The translations under genes and the position numbers were made by a program. Positions 21,079-31,205 of a stretch of DNA of 64,000 bases are shown here, piece by piece. The stretch's first letter is position 1. Each line of letters begins with the position of its first letter. Source of the DNA: Pelobates cultripes (lineage: Eukaryota; Chordata; Amphibia; Anura; Pelobatidae); NCBI GenBank assembly GCA_933207985.1, contig OW240921.1, forward strand, positions 117,276,614-117,340,613, in the 5' to 3' direction. The notes under the pieces were generated by a model. The model was not told the DNA's origin. It saw only the letters and a list, made by a program, of their open reading frames with translations, and ran no database searches.

Positions 21079-22041
21079 TTAAGGGAATGTTCTGATTGTC
21101 GTTTGGATCATTTTCAGTAGAGCTGTTCTGATGGTTTTATTTCTTAAGCTATATATAACCGGATTGAAGAACGGAGTTACTTGCGTATACAGCAGCGACA
21201 GGTATTTATATAAAGTAACTGAGTTTCCATTGTCGGGTATCACATAGAGAGCAAACAGGGACCCATAATACATACTCACAACCGCCAGGTGAGAGCTGCA
21301 CGTGGAGAATGTTTTATGTCTCTCGTTCGATGAAGATATTCTAAATATTGTCCAAAATATGCTGATATAAGTGGAGATAATGAATACAAACGGTAAAAGA
21401 GTCATAGAGGAGGACGCAATGAATATCCCGGTTTGTATGAAAAATATATCAGAACATGACAGTTTTAGAAGGGGAGTGACATCACAGAAAAAGTGATTAA
21501 TCATGTTCGAATCACAAAATTGTAGCCGACTGACAAGACCAACTATGGTGAGTGCAACCATAATGCCAAAGACCCAAGGCCAGGACACCAGGTGAAGGCA
21601 GAACTTGCGGTCCATGATTGAGTTATACCGGAGAGGGTAGCAGATAGCCAAATATCGGTCATATGACATCACAGCGAGGAGTAGACACTCTACAACCATC
21701 GAACCACCAATACATTGCAGCTGGGTCAAACAAGCCACCAAAGATATGGCGCCCCCTTCATTCAGGATAAGGCATAGCAGGTTTGGAATCACATTCGTAG
21801 TGAGGAAGATGTCGGTCCAGGAGAGGTGGCTCAGAAAGAAATACATGGGAGAATGAAGCGTGGGAATGAAATAAACCAGGGCTATTACTAGGATGTTACC
21901 AGTCACCGTCACAGTGTAAAGCAGGAGGAAGAACAAGAATAGAGGGACCTTTAAATTCTGAAGCTCGAACCCCAAGAGGAAAAACTCTTTTACTGATGTG
22001 TGATTTGTCCTCAGCATCTCAGAGAGATTTCTTGATTGCAT
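21079..22041 (-). CDS. Olfactory receptor (class II-like), intact
   Basis: A single-exon 7TM odorant receptor of 320 codons, the usual length. From the first Met: an N-glycosylation site NHTS at residues 13-16, GN in TM1 (48-49), the LHSPMYFFLS loop after TM1 (62-71), Cys in EC1 (about 104-110), MSYDRYLAICYPLRY (125-139) at the end of TM3, HKTFSTCSSHL (242-252) entering TM6 and PFFNPVIYSLRN (290-301) in TM7. All family landmarks are present and the frame is open. Met 9 (22017), giving MLRTNHTS, is an equally good or better start, because typical receptors begin about eight residues before the glycosylation site. Expected role: odorant detection via G-olf in olfactory neurons; the ligand cannot be inferred. 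It lies between two inverted satellite arrays. Confidence 0.95.
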   Translation of the reverse strand: MQSRNLSEMLRTNHTSVKEFFLLGFELQNLKVPLFLFFLLLYTVTVTGNILVIALVYFIPTLHSPMYFFLSHLSWTDIFLTTNVIPNLLCLILNEGGAISLVACLTQLQCIGGSMVVECLLLAVMSYDRYLAICYPLRYNSIMDRKFCLHLVSWPWVFGIMVALTIVGLVSRLQFCDSNMINHFFCDVTPLLKLSCSDIFFIQTGIFIASSSMTLLPFVFIISTYISIFWTIFRISSSNERHKTFSTCSSHLAVVSMYYGSLFALYVIPDNGNSVTLYKYLSLLYTQVTPFFNPVIYSLRNKTIRTALLKMIQTTIRTFP

Positions 22042-22551
22042 ACCGAGAGCAGATCTGGAGATCCTGAAACATGCACAATGTGTTTATCAGCTGAGGATAT
22101 TATCAAAATAATTCACGAAGATGGGGATACCATCACAAGAAAAACAATTATTTTTTTATTTAAATTGGAAGATGTGGCGGCGCTCAGCACTCGGCTTAAG
22201 CGTCTCTGTCAAGGGGTCCCTCTCTATGAGCGCTGGATACCTGGAGTGATTATAGCTGTCTCACGCAAACACTAGCCGAGATTTAGTGAAAAGTGAAAAA
22301 GAACCGGTTTATTGAGAACAAGGCACACTTTTATACACAAGATCCACTAGAAGGACAAGCACATGACAGGCGCACAGTCGGATTTGCCGGCATATGCGCT
22401 AACCTTACCCAAACCCCCATTAAAACACGGACACAGGTTATACTGTTGGAAATAATTCGTCCACAGCTTTATTAAATTATTAATAAAATAATTAAGGAAT
22501 AACAAATGGGGTCATTGCCAGCAAATCTTAATAACGTTAACATCCCCCATA
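22042..22551. other. Upstream flank of the OR gene with repeat-like sequence
   Basis: From about 22170 the sequence (GGCGGCGCTCAGCACTCGGC...GGTTTATTGAGAACAAGG... GGTCATTGCCAGCAAAT) looks like part of an LTR-type element that resumes after the hAT at 23803. A related AACAATGCCAGCAAATA stretch occurs at 42150. Class not established. Confidence 0.35.
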
Positions 22552-22628
22552 CAGTGGCGTACTAAGGGGGGGGCGGGGGGGGGCGGTCCGCCCCGGGTGC
22601 CAGCCGGGTGGGGGGTGCCATGACCAGC

Positions 22629-22728
22629 NNNNNNNNNNNNNNNNNNNNNNNNNNNNNNNNNNNNNNNNNNNNNNNNNNNNNNNNNNNNNNNNNNNNNNNN
22701 NNNNNNNNNNNNNNNNNNNNNNNNNNNN
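22629..22728. other. Assembly gap (100 N)
   Basis: Exactly 100 N bases inside a G/CA-rich repeat. The true length is unknown. Confidence 0.99.
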
Positions 22729-23524
22729 ACACACAAGCAATGCAACCGTTACACACAATGCATCCCTTACACACACAGAAACACACAATGCATTCATTAC
22801 ACATACTCAATGCACCCCTTACACACATTCAATGCATCCCATACATACACAGAAACACACCTTGCAGCCCTTACACATACAAACACAATTTCACACAATG
22901 CATTCCTTACACACATATCAGGACATCCCTTACACACTCCACCCCCTGTGAACAAACTCATTTGTGGAACATGAAGGTGGACCCTGGGACCCAGACCTTG
23001 AGCTGTGTAAAGGACCCCCCAAAAAATGGAGCTGCTTCCCGTTCTCCCAGAACATTGATTTTTGTGACCACAGTTACAAACCACCTCCAGAGAGCCTGTT
23101 CTGCACCAGACCAGTGGAGCCAGACTGCAGCTAGAGCCCATCATCATCCTCATCTGGTTGTAAATGGGCAATCTAGTATATTATTAAATTGGCACTAATC
23201 TCTAATTTACCTCACATTAAAGAAACACTATAGTCCCCAGAACCACTTCAGCAATGTGATGGTTCTGGTGTCTCTCTTTCATCCCTTCACAGACCTTTTA
23301 GTAAACAATGACACTGCAGCATGGCATTAGTTAACATGGCAAATCCTTATGGGTGGGGCATTGTGATGTCACATGGTGACAAACTTTACTTTTGCCTAGG
23401 GCGGCAAAAATCCTTGCACCGGCCCTGGCTGGAGGGGGCTGTGTGAGCTGTGGCCGCACAGTGTCCCATGGTAGTTAGGGTGCTGTACGGCCAGTACAGC
23501 TCACACAAACAAACAGCTGATAAA

Positions 23525-23660
23525 CTGGCCGCACGGAGGAAATGTGTATGTGTGACTGTCTGCCTGTGACTGTATGTGACTGTCTGCCTGTAACTGAGTG
23601 TGTGACTGTCTGTAACTGGGTGTGTGACTGTCTGCCTGTAAATGTGTGTGTGGGGCTGCA
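23525..23660. repeat. TGTGACTGTCTGCC microsatellite
   Basis: Irregular tandem repeats of TGTGACTGTCTGCCTGTAAC within the hAT element, akin to those at 29.2 and 30.9 kb. Confidence 0.85.
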
Positions 23661-23917
23661 GGGATTTTGTAGAAGGGGGCGGGGGTTTTGTATTGGGACA
23701 GGAGTCTTTACAAATTGTAAGAAAAAAAAAGAGGGCAACTTTTTTTGGGGGTGCCAAGCACAGAATCCGCCCCGGGTGCCAAATGCTCTAGGTACGCCCC
23801 TGCGCCCATATACATAACATACCCCTAGCAATGACCCCACAATAATAACAATAGATAATCTAAATAACATGTTAATACAGAAACTGGCCGCCCAATTTGA
23901 CCACATTTCCACCAGGT

Positions 23918-24060
23918 TAAATTGTAGGTGTGTACCGAGACACCGCTACCCACCATATCGATTGTAGGGGTGTACCAAGACACCGCTACCCACCATATCC
24001 ATTGTAGGGGTGTACCACGACACCGCTACCCACCAGTTCCAGTGTAGGGTGTACCAATAC
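23918..24060. repeat. 39-bp tandem repeat
   Basis: Three to four copies of a unit built on ATTGTAGGGGTGTACCAAGA and CACCGCTACCCACCATAT. Confidence 0.85.
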
Positions 24061-24199
24061 ACCACCACACCCCCAGGTTTGGAGCCACCGACGGGCTCGA
24101 ACCTACCAACCACGTGCAACACTGCCCAATCCACACTAAACCTCAGTATGCCCACTTTCTCCTCCATCTGCCCTCCAATTTAACCAGGCCATTCCCCGG

Positions 24200-25290
24200 A
24201 CACCAGGAGTGTCCTTTTAATAATATAAACCCACCCAGTATAACTGTAACCTTACCTACACAGTGCATCTAATGTGTGTGGGAGCCTGGAGTGTTCCTTG
24301 AATAATATAAACCCACCCAATATAACTAACTGTAACCTAACCTACACAGTGCATCTAATGTGTGTGGGAGCCTGGAGTGTTCCTTGAATAATATAAACCC
24401 ACCCAGTATAACTAACTGTAACCTAACCTACACAGTGCATCTAATGTGTGTGGGAGCCTGGGGTGTCCCTTTAATAATAAAAACCCACCCAGTATAACTA
24501 TATGTGACATAACCTACACAGTGCATCAAACGTGTGTGGGAGCCTGGGGTGTCCCTTTAATAATATAAACCCACACAGTATAACTAACTGTAACCTAATC
24601 TACACAGTGCACCTAACATGTGTGGGAGCCTGGAGTGTCCCTTTAAAAATATGAACCCACCCAGTATAACTAACTGTAACCTAACCTACACAGTGCACCT
24701 AACGTGTGTGGGAGTCTGGAGTGTCCCTTTAATAATATAAACCCTCCCAGTATAACTAACTGTAACCTAATCTACACAGTGCACCTAACATGTGTGGGAG
24801 CCTGGAGTGTCCCTTTAATAATAAAAACTCACCCAGTATAACTGTAACCTAACCTACACACTGCACCTAACGTGTGTGGGAGCCTGGAGTGTACCTTTAA
24901 TAATATAAACCCACCCAGTATAACTAACTGTAACCTAACCTACACAGTGCACCTAACGTGTGTGGGAGCCTGGAGTGTCCCTTTAATAATATAAACCCAC
25001 CCAGTATATCTAACTGTAACCTAACCTACACAGTGCATCTAATGTGTGTGGGAGCCTGGAGTGTCCCTTTAATAATATAAACCCACCCAGTATAACTGTA
25101 ACCTAACCTACACAGTGCATCTAATGTGTGCGGGAGCCTGGAGTGTTCCTTGAATAATATAAACCCACCCAGTATAACTAACTGTAACCTAACCTACACA
25201 GTGCATCTAATGTGTGTGGGAGCCTGGGGCGTCCCTTTAATAATATAAACCCACCCTGTATAACTGTAACCTAACCTACACAGTGCACCG
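24200..25290 (-). repeat. 86-bp satellite array, reverse orientation
   Basis: About 12-13 units of the same 86-bp repeat as at 19.2 kb, in inverted orientation (GTGTCCCTTTAATAATATAA, ACCCACCCAGTATAACTAAC, GTGTGTGGGAGCCTGGAGTG). Together the two arrays bracket the receptor gene as a large inverted repeat with about 4.2 kb between them. Confidence 0.95.
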
Positions 25291-25709
25291 TATCTGTCTG
25301 TGTGGGTTTCTGTACGCCTGTACCTGAATGTATGTATGCTTGTCTGTTAATGTCTGTGTCTATACCTGCATATGTGTGTACCTGCTAACGGCTGTGCCTG
25401 TGTGTGCTGTCTGTGTGCCTGTGTATGTGTCTGTCACTGTGTGCACCTGTATGTCTGTTTTGAAATTATTATTACTTAGAATTATTACACACACAACCCC
25501 CACACACTCACATTCTGCCAGTCTAACATATACACACAATCACCCTCAGCCATCTCCACACAGAAATATCACACTCAACTTAGTCCCCCACAGTCATACA
25601 CAGTGACCACAGACACCCCACAAAAGTCTGTTGGTTAGAGGGGGAACAAGGAGGGTAAAGAGGGGTCATCATTTAATCTTGCAAAGGAGCACTTTCAAGT
25701 TATGTCCCT
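25291..25709. repeat. CTGTCTGTGTG / CACACA simple repeats and unique sequence
   Basis: TGTCTGTGTGCC-type repeats at 25290-25460, then CA-rich sequence to about 25620. No coding signal. Confidence 0.75.
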
Positions 25710-26220
25710 GGAGTGGAGTGTCGCTTTAATAATTGTCATGATTTTTTTTCTATGAGAATTGATTGTATTTGCAGCAATTGAAAGCGTCCATAGAACAAAT
25801 AAAACGTATATACTTACTATCATTTCCTGTTCATGAAGAAACGTGCAGAGTTTTCTCATGTTAATAGGATCTAATTTCTTTGTGCCAACCAGATGGAAGA
25901 GTGATCATTTCTGTGCGCTATATAGAGTTAAAATACCCAGAGTGTGATGGCGTCAGCTCCCAATACAGACAGACATCGCACTGGGTCCTAATTAGAGATC
26001 CCATGGTACCCCCAGGTTAAATAATTAGTAATAATAAAAAGATTTAAGATAATTATTTAGAATATGAAATATTATATTTGTATTTGTTTGTTGGTGTGAT
26101 AAGAGAGAATTGGAATATTAGGTAACAATTTATGAAAGAAACCTACCATCTAAACCAGTAAAAATAATATAATGGCACATTTCTGCTCTTATATAATGAA
26201 TCACTATGACGTCACTATTA
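25710..26220 (+). repeat. Duplicated flank, copy 2 (no receptor attached)
   Basis: Same-orientation copy of 19963-20585, preceded like it by the 86-bp satellite. After the shared AATGGCACATTTCTGCTC segment it runs on to about 26390 and then into DIRS sequence instead of a receptor gene. This suggests a duplicated receptor locus whose second gene was lost or displaced. Confidence 0.8.
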
Positions 26221-26399
26221 TGGTGTAATTAATGTAACTGCTTAATTATGACATCACATTACATGTTCTGTAATGATTCTATTAGAGTCGATGTTTGACC
26301 TCTCTACCGCTGTGGAATGATGTATGACAGTTTAACTGTGACATCACAGTGGATGTGTAATTCAGGACAGCCACAATTTTACTAAAATCCTGAATTTTA

Positions 26400-27128
26400 T
26401 TATAGACAGAAGGCTCATATTATGCTCATATAAATCTTATAAAATCTCATCAAATAAAAGTCTAGAAATGTGACTATCTGGTTTGAAACTAAATAATTTG
26501 AAGGTGGATTCATACAGCCAGTTAGCTGCTTTAAGAATATCGTGTACCCTGCCACCTACCTCAAAAACGCTCGTCGCCCTAGAGGAACGCTCTCCAAATA
26601 TCGCAAAATCAATATCCGCTAACTGACCCATCTCGCTAACGTTTTAGAAGATATGGGGAGAAAAGGCTTTTGATAATAAATGAGCAATCGAGAATAATTT
26701 GGCTTCCTAAAACTTAAAGTTTTTTATTCATACATTTTTTTATACATAGTTTCGGTTTATCTGAGAAGCAAGGACAATGAAACAGACTGAATCAGTTTTC
26801 GTTCTTCTAGAGAGCCTAAAATTAACACCGTTCAGAGTAAAATGTATGTTAGCGACATCTGATATTCTTTTAAAAGAAATTAAACACAACAACATACTAT
26901 GTTTCCATGACAAATGTTTTAAAGTCAGATTTTCATTATCATCCCAGGATTCAAACAGATGTAACACTCGATTAACATCCCTGCTTTCTGTATATTTAGG
27001 TTGTGGAGATCTCTTCATTCGAATGCCCTTCATTAATCTGCAAACAGCAGGATGTTTTCCTACCGGAAGATTATAGATAAATATGTGATTTGCTGAAATT
27101 GTTTGTGACAGAACGCCGTCACTGAGGG
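26400..27128 (-). pseudogene. DIRS-type tyrosine recombinase, C-terminal remnant
   Basis: Minus-strand fragments encode NLPVGKHPAVCRLMKGIRMK, PPQPKY-like SPQPKYTESRDVNRVLHLF, LTLKHLSWKHSMLLCLISFKR and, further on, ADIDFAIFGERSSRATSV with VHDILKAANWLYESTFKLF. These match, in order, the tyrosine recombinase of DIRS retroelements. The first catalytic Arg (FKR) and the second Arg (SSR) can be placed. The usual His (AHSTR) aligns with Arg, and the nucleophilic Tyr (TF..FY) aligns with Ser. The remnant is also broken by stops and frame changes between about 26630 and 26740, so it is dead. It is probably the 3' part of the DIRS element at 34.9-41.4 kb. Confidence 0.8.
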
Positions 27129-27273
27129 CAGGGCCGGCCTTAGGGGTGTGCGAGGTGTGAGGCCGCACAGGGCGACATGGAGCAGGGGGCGCCCTGACAG
27201 CCGACACAGCTCACACATGGCCGGCTGGGGATAAAAAAAAAGAGAAAAAAAAAGAATTTGCGGTGGGGGCGGG

Positions 27274-28485
27274 TGTAACGGACCATTTTGCACAAAAGGG
27301 GTAAAAAACGTTTAGGCGATCGGCCCCCTTTCCAGAGATGCAGGCACAGCTACTGCAAAACACCAAACACACGAACCGCCAATAAGTGAATGCTCCAAAC
27401 TCCCAAACGGCATCCAATATAGCACTCCAAACAGACGAACAGGAACCATACGAATTGCTGCTACCAGACGAATAGGAAAAGCATCCAAGCGGCTTACACT
27501 CCTAGCAATCAATCTCTATCAGCATACAGTAAATCCCCCCAAAGACGAGACAAGGCTCAGTGTTGAGGGTCAAGCAGTGGTCTGTTTAATGAGGGCTACC
27601 TGCCCAGTATTTATGCAGGTCTCCCACCTGGTGGACACTCCCCTAGGGGACCAAATGGGAGACTGTGACAAGGGACAGACAAGCAGACAAATAGGACACA
27701 CAGTCACAGTATATTCCCACAATGCATCCTGGCTTCCTCCCCTCTGCCCTGGGAGATAATTGAGAAGTAATTCAATTATCTCCCAAGACAAAGGCAAATC
27801 TCCATTATGCACATGGGGATACTAAAACAAGCATTACTGTTAAAATACACCAGATAAGACACATTACATTAAAACTATACATTTAACATATCCCCAGATA
27901 GCTCAGGTCTGAGCGCACATTATTAAGTGAATGGCGCTCAGACCACACGAATACAGTTTAATCGCCATGGAGCCAAAGTCTTTACAGTCAGTTTCATATG
28001 AATGGGCTCCATGGGATTCCTATCTGGGGTATAACACATTCAAACAAAACTACCGAACACCGGGCCGTTCGTGCACTTCCACCGAATAAGAAGGGAGGTC
28101 GGCGGCTTCAGCGGTGTTCGCGCAAAACTGTGTCCGATTTTAGTACCATGAAAATAGAGATGAACACTGCTGTGCATTCGTATGTTAAAAATGGCCGCGA
28201 CCTCGTGTTCGGGATACGAATGGCGGCCATCCAGCATTAGTCAATTAAGCTGTGGTTAACCGCAGCTTCAGGGAGGTTAATTGCCAGCACACTCCAGCTC
28301 CCAGGTGGTCTATTCATTCGTGCGGTTGTTCGGTAGATTGAATCTACCGAACAACCGTCAGAAAAGCACGAATACAGCTTTTCTGCAGGCGAAACAAAGT
28401 CTTTTAACAGGGGGCCATAGTCCAGAGGCAGCAGGCGAGCAACCAGGCTTCTCCAATGCAATGTGGCGAGATTGGTCTCATCACA
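27274..28485 (-). mobile_element. Solo LTR, about 1.2 kb, family B copy 1
   Basis: Starts TGTAACGGACCATTTTGC and ends TTGGTCTCATCACA, flanked by a perfect 5-bp duplication GCGGG (27269-27273, 28486-28490). A nearly identical copy lies at 51558-52786 with a different duplication. On the minus strand a TATA-like GCATAAATAC is followed about 25 bp later by ATTAAA, suggesting minus-strand sense with a short R-U5. CGAAC motifs recur. Internal retroelement sequence is absent. Confidence 0.85.
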
Positions 28486-28490
28486 GCGGG

Positions 28491-28575
28491 GCTTACCTGC
28501 GGCAGGGGCGGGCTTACTGTGCGACGGGGCGGGGCTTACCTGCGACAGGGGCAGGGCTTACCATGTGGTGGGGAC
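28491..28575. repeat. GGGGCGGGCTTACCTGCGGCA tandem repeat
   Basis: About three imperfect copies of a unit of about 30 bp (GGGGCTTACCTGCGGCAGGG) directly after the solo LTR. Confidence 0.75.
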
Positions 28576-28576
28576 G

Positions 28577-29110
28577 TGTCAGGGTACCTGTTGGTGCTGA
28601 CTCCAGGGAAGACATCCTCTCTGTTTAGGGGCTCCTTGCCCCTAGCATTTCGGCAAATTCCGGCCGTTTTCGCGCCGGCCGCGCTAGCTCCTCCCCCTTT
28701 TATGACGCGACGGCTAGCGTCGACGTCATGACGTCAGCATTACGTGAAGTGCCGGGAACCGCTATTCCGGACCTTTTGGGGGCGTGGTCTCAATTAAGGT
28801 GACAGGGTATTTAAAGGAAACCTTTACTACTGCTCATTGCCCTGTCGTGGTTCTAGCTTGCTAGTCACTCAGCGCGTTCTCTCTCTTAGTGTTTTCGGTT
28901 TTGACCTTGCTTGTCTTTTGTCCTGTTGTCCTCTCCTCTCCTTTGACTCGGCTTGTATCTCGCTTACCTGTCCTCCGGCTCCCTCGACCTCGGCTTACCT
29001 TTTGACTATTCTTGTTTTGTCCATACGTTAGTCCGGCCATTCTAAGGTCCGGTATACGTACCTCCTTCTGTCCGCACTCTGCGTATTGGATCCCTGTCAG
29101 TATCCTGACA
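28577..29110 (+). mobile_element. Solo LTR, 534 bp
   Basis: Starts TGTCAGGGTACCTGTTGG and ends AGTATCCTGACA, flanked by a perfect 5-bp duplication GGACG (28572-28576, 29111-29115). A TATA-like GGGTATTTAAAGGA at about 28804 supports plus-strand sense. It is pyrimidine-rich towards its 3' end. No internal sequence or partner LTR was found in the window. Confidence 0.85.
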
Positions 29111-29224
29111 GGACGGAGCTAAAATGCTGTGTAACTGCTGCAGGGGAAGCAGGAAGGAGTCCCCCAACAACCAAAATCCAGGAGCTGCATTGCCTGTCTG
29201 CCACCACAATGAACAGAGATAACT

Positions 29225-29567
29225 ATGTGTGACTGTCTGTGTGTGGGTGGCTGCCTGTGTGTGTGACTGTCTGTGTGTGGGTGACTGTGTGTGTGGCTGT
29301 CTGTGTGTGTGTGACTGTCTGTGTGTGTGACTGTCTGCCTGTGTGTGGGTGACTGTCTGTGTGTGGGTGACTGTGAGACTGTCTGTGTGTGTGACTGCCA
29401 GTGTGTGTGACTGTCTGTGTGTGTGGGTGACTGTGTGTGTGACTGTCTGCCTGTGTGTGTGACAGTCTGTGTGTGGGTGGCTGTCTGCCTGTGTGTGTTT
29501 CACTGTCTGTGTGTTTGACTGTGTGTGTATGTGTGTGGCTGTCTGCCTCTGTGTGTGTGGCTGTCTG
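29225..29567. repeat. TGTGTGACTGTCTG microsatellite
   Basis: Irregular repeats of GTGTGTGACTGTCTGTGTGTGG. The spurious long reading frames across it are repeat translations. Confidence 0.95.
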
Positions 29568-29674
29568 CAGTGGTGTATCCTGGTTTTGTGCTGCCCTAGG
29601 CAGGACAAAACTCAGGCGCCCCCCTCCCCCCGCGCCACCCCCACCCAACCCTTCCCCCCGCCCCACCTTCTAAA

Positions 29675-30344
29675 TACACACACAGTCAGACACAAACACA
29701 CACACACAGTCAGACACAAACACACAGTCAGACACATACACAGACAAACACAGTCAGACACAAACACACACAGTCAGACACACACACAGTCAGACACAAA
29801 CACACACACACACACACAGTCAGACACACACACACACAGTCAGACACACACACCACAAACACAGACACACAAACAAACAGACACATACACAGACAAAACA
29901 CAAACACACAGTCAGACACAGACACAAACACAGTCAGACACAAACACACACACACACATCAGACACAACACAGTCACACACACAGCCCAGACACACACAC
30001 AGCCCACACAAACACAAACACACACACACACACACAGCCCAGACACACAGCCCAGACACACACAGCACCAGACACAAACACACACAGTCAGACACATACA
30101 CACACATCAGACACACACACAGACACAAACACAGTCAGACACACACACACAGTCAGACACAGACACAAACACAGTCAGACACAAACACACACACATACAC
30201 AGTCAGACACACACTCACAAACACACACAGTCAGACACATACACAGACACACAGTCAGACACATACACATACACACAGACACATACACAGACACAAACAC
30301 AGTCAGACACAAACACACACAGTCAGACACACAGTCAGACACAA

Positions 30345-30375
<31 letters not shown>

Positions 30376-30405
30376 AACACACAAACACAGTCAGACACAC
30401 ACACA
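29675..30405. repeat. (CAGTCAGACACAAACACA)n repeat
   Basis: More than 700 bp of CA-rich tandem repeat with recurring AGTCAGACACA. It gives an open but meaningless 319-codon frame. Confidence 0.95.
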
Positions 30406-30533
30406 AATTAACTTTTTTTTTAATTTAAATCCCCCCCCCAACCTCCTTACCTTTGGGAGTGCTGGGGGGGGTGGTCTCTCTCCCTGGTGGTCCAGTGGCT
30501 GCAGGTCAGGCGGGCGGCGCTGGCAGGCGGGAA

Positions 30534-30701
30534 GCTGGCGAGGGAGCACTTCCTATGAGCTGACTGCTCAGCTCCCTCGCGCGCCGGCTGCAGAGTGAGG
30601 CTGGGAACCGGAAGATGACGTCATCTTCCGGCTCCCAGCCTCACTCTGCGGCGCGCGAGGGAGCTGAGCAGAGAGCTCATAGGAAGTGCTCCCTCGCCAG
30701 C
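30534..30701. repeat. 168-bp near-perfect palindrome centred on TGACGTCA
   Basis: The arms GCTGGCGAGGGAGCACTTCC and GGAAGTGCTCCCTCGCCAGC frame an inner perfect arm ending in GGAAGATGACGTCATCTTCC around 30620/30621. The centre is a consensus CREB/ATF site. It lies inside the hAT at 29568. Confidence 0.9.
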
Positions 30702-30947
30702 CGCCCGCTCGGGATGTCTGTTAGCCGCAAGGCTAACTAGGCATTTGCCCTGGGCATTTGGGGGGCGGCGTTTTTTGCCGCCCCCTGAAAAATGCCGCCC
30801 AAGGCAAATGCCTTGTTTGCCTCGCGGCTAATACGCCCCTGGCTGTCTGCCTGTGTGTTTGTGTGTGGCTGTGTGTGACTGCCTGCCTGTGTGTGTGGCT
30901 GTCTGCCTGTGTGTGTTTGTGTGTGTGTGAGACTGCCTATGTGTGAC

Positions 30948-31003
30948 TGTTTGGGCAGACTAGATGGGCCGAATGGTTCTTATCTGCTGTCACATTCTAT
31001 GTC
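30948..31003 (+). mobile_element. CR1-like LINE 3' tail fragment
   Basis: TTGGGCAGACTAGATGGGCC then GAATGGTTCTTATCTGCTGT and CACATTCTATG is the short conserved 3' tail I associate with CR1-type LINEs and their SINEs in vertebrates. Only the tail is present. Confidence 0.6.
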
Positions 31004-31205
31004 TGTGTGTTTGTGTGTGGCTGTCTTTGTGTGACTGCCTGCGTGTGTTTGTGTGTGTGTGTATGGCTGTCTGCCTGTGTGTGTGACAGGGTGTGTGGGA
31101 AGGAGGGGGGGAAGGAGTGGGGGGAGGGGCGGATGGGAAGGGGGGGCGCTGTGAGGATTTTTCGCACAGGGCGCCCAAAGGTCTAAGGCCGGCCCCGACT
31201 GAGGG

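Larger units (their letters stand above)
22552..23802. mobile_element. hAT-type non-autonomous element (contains N gap)
   Basis: The ends are CAGTGGCGTACTAAGG (22552) and CTAGGTACGCCCCTG (to 23802), inverted to each other. It is flanked by 8-bp repeats CCCCCATA (22544-22551) and CGCCCATA (23803-23810), 7 of 8 matching. An 8-bp duplication with CAG...CTG ends is the hAT signature. No transposase was seen. The part around 22735-23190 (CA-rich, then GTGGACCCTGGGACCCAGAC) matches, inverted, 46.29-46.79 kb in another hAT. A partial MITE (TTAAAGAAACACTATAGTCC at 23218) and a stray hAT end (CACCGGCCCTGG at about 23418) lie inside. Confidence 0.75.
29568..30841. mobile_element. hAT-type element nested in a hAT element
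   Basis: The ends CAGTGGTGTATCCTGG and GGCTAATACGCCCCTG are inverted. The 8-bp duplication GCTGTCTG is perfect (29560-29567, 30842-30849) and belongs to the surrounding microsatellite. The interior holds a CAGACACAAACACA microsatellite (29675-30405), a 168-bp palindrome and a GC-rich 3' part. There is no transposase. Confidence 0.85.
27129..31197. mobile_element. Composite hAT-type element carrying nested insertions
   Basis: The ends are CAGGGCCGGCCTTAGG (27129) and CTAAGGCCGGCCCCG (to 31197), inverted. It is flanked by a perfect 8-bp duplication ACTGAGGG (27121-27128 and 31198-31205). It interrupts the DIRS recombinase remnant. The original element is only a few hundred bp plus microsatellite. 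The 4.07-kb span is inflated by a solo LTR (27274-28485), a second solo LTR (28577-29110), another hAT (29568-30841) and a LINE tail (about 30948). No transposase ORF. Confidence 0.8.

Noticed and set aside
22036..22275. 79-codon frame upstream of and overlapping the olfactory receptor start
   Set aside because: Opposite strand, no recognisable domain, AT-rich and partly inside repeat sequence.
29469..30428. 319-codon open frame rich in T, H and Q
   Set aside because: It is a translation of the CAGTCAGACACA microsatellite and runs across a hAT border; no protein family features.
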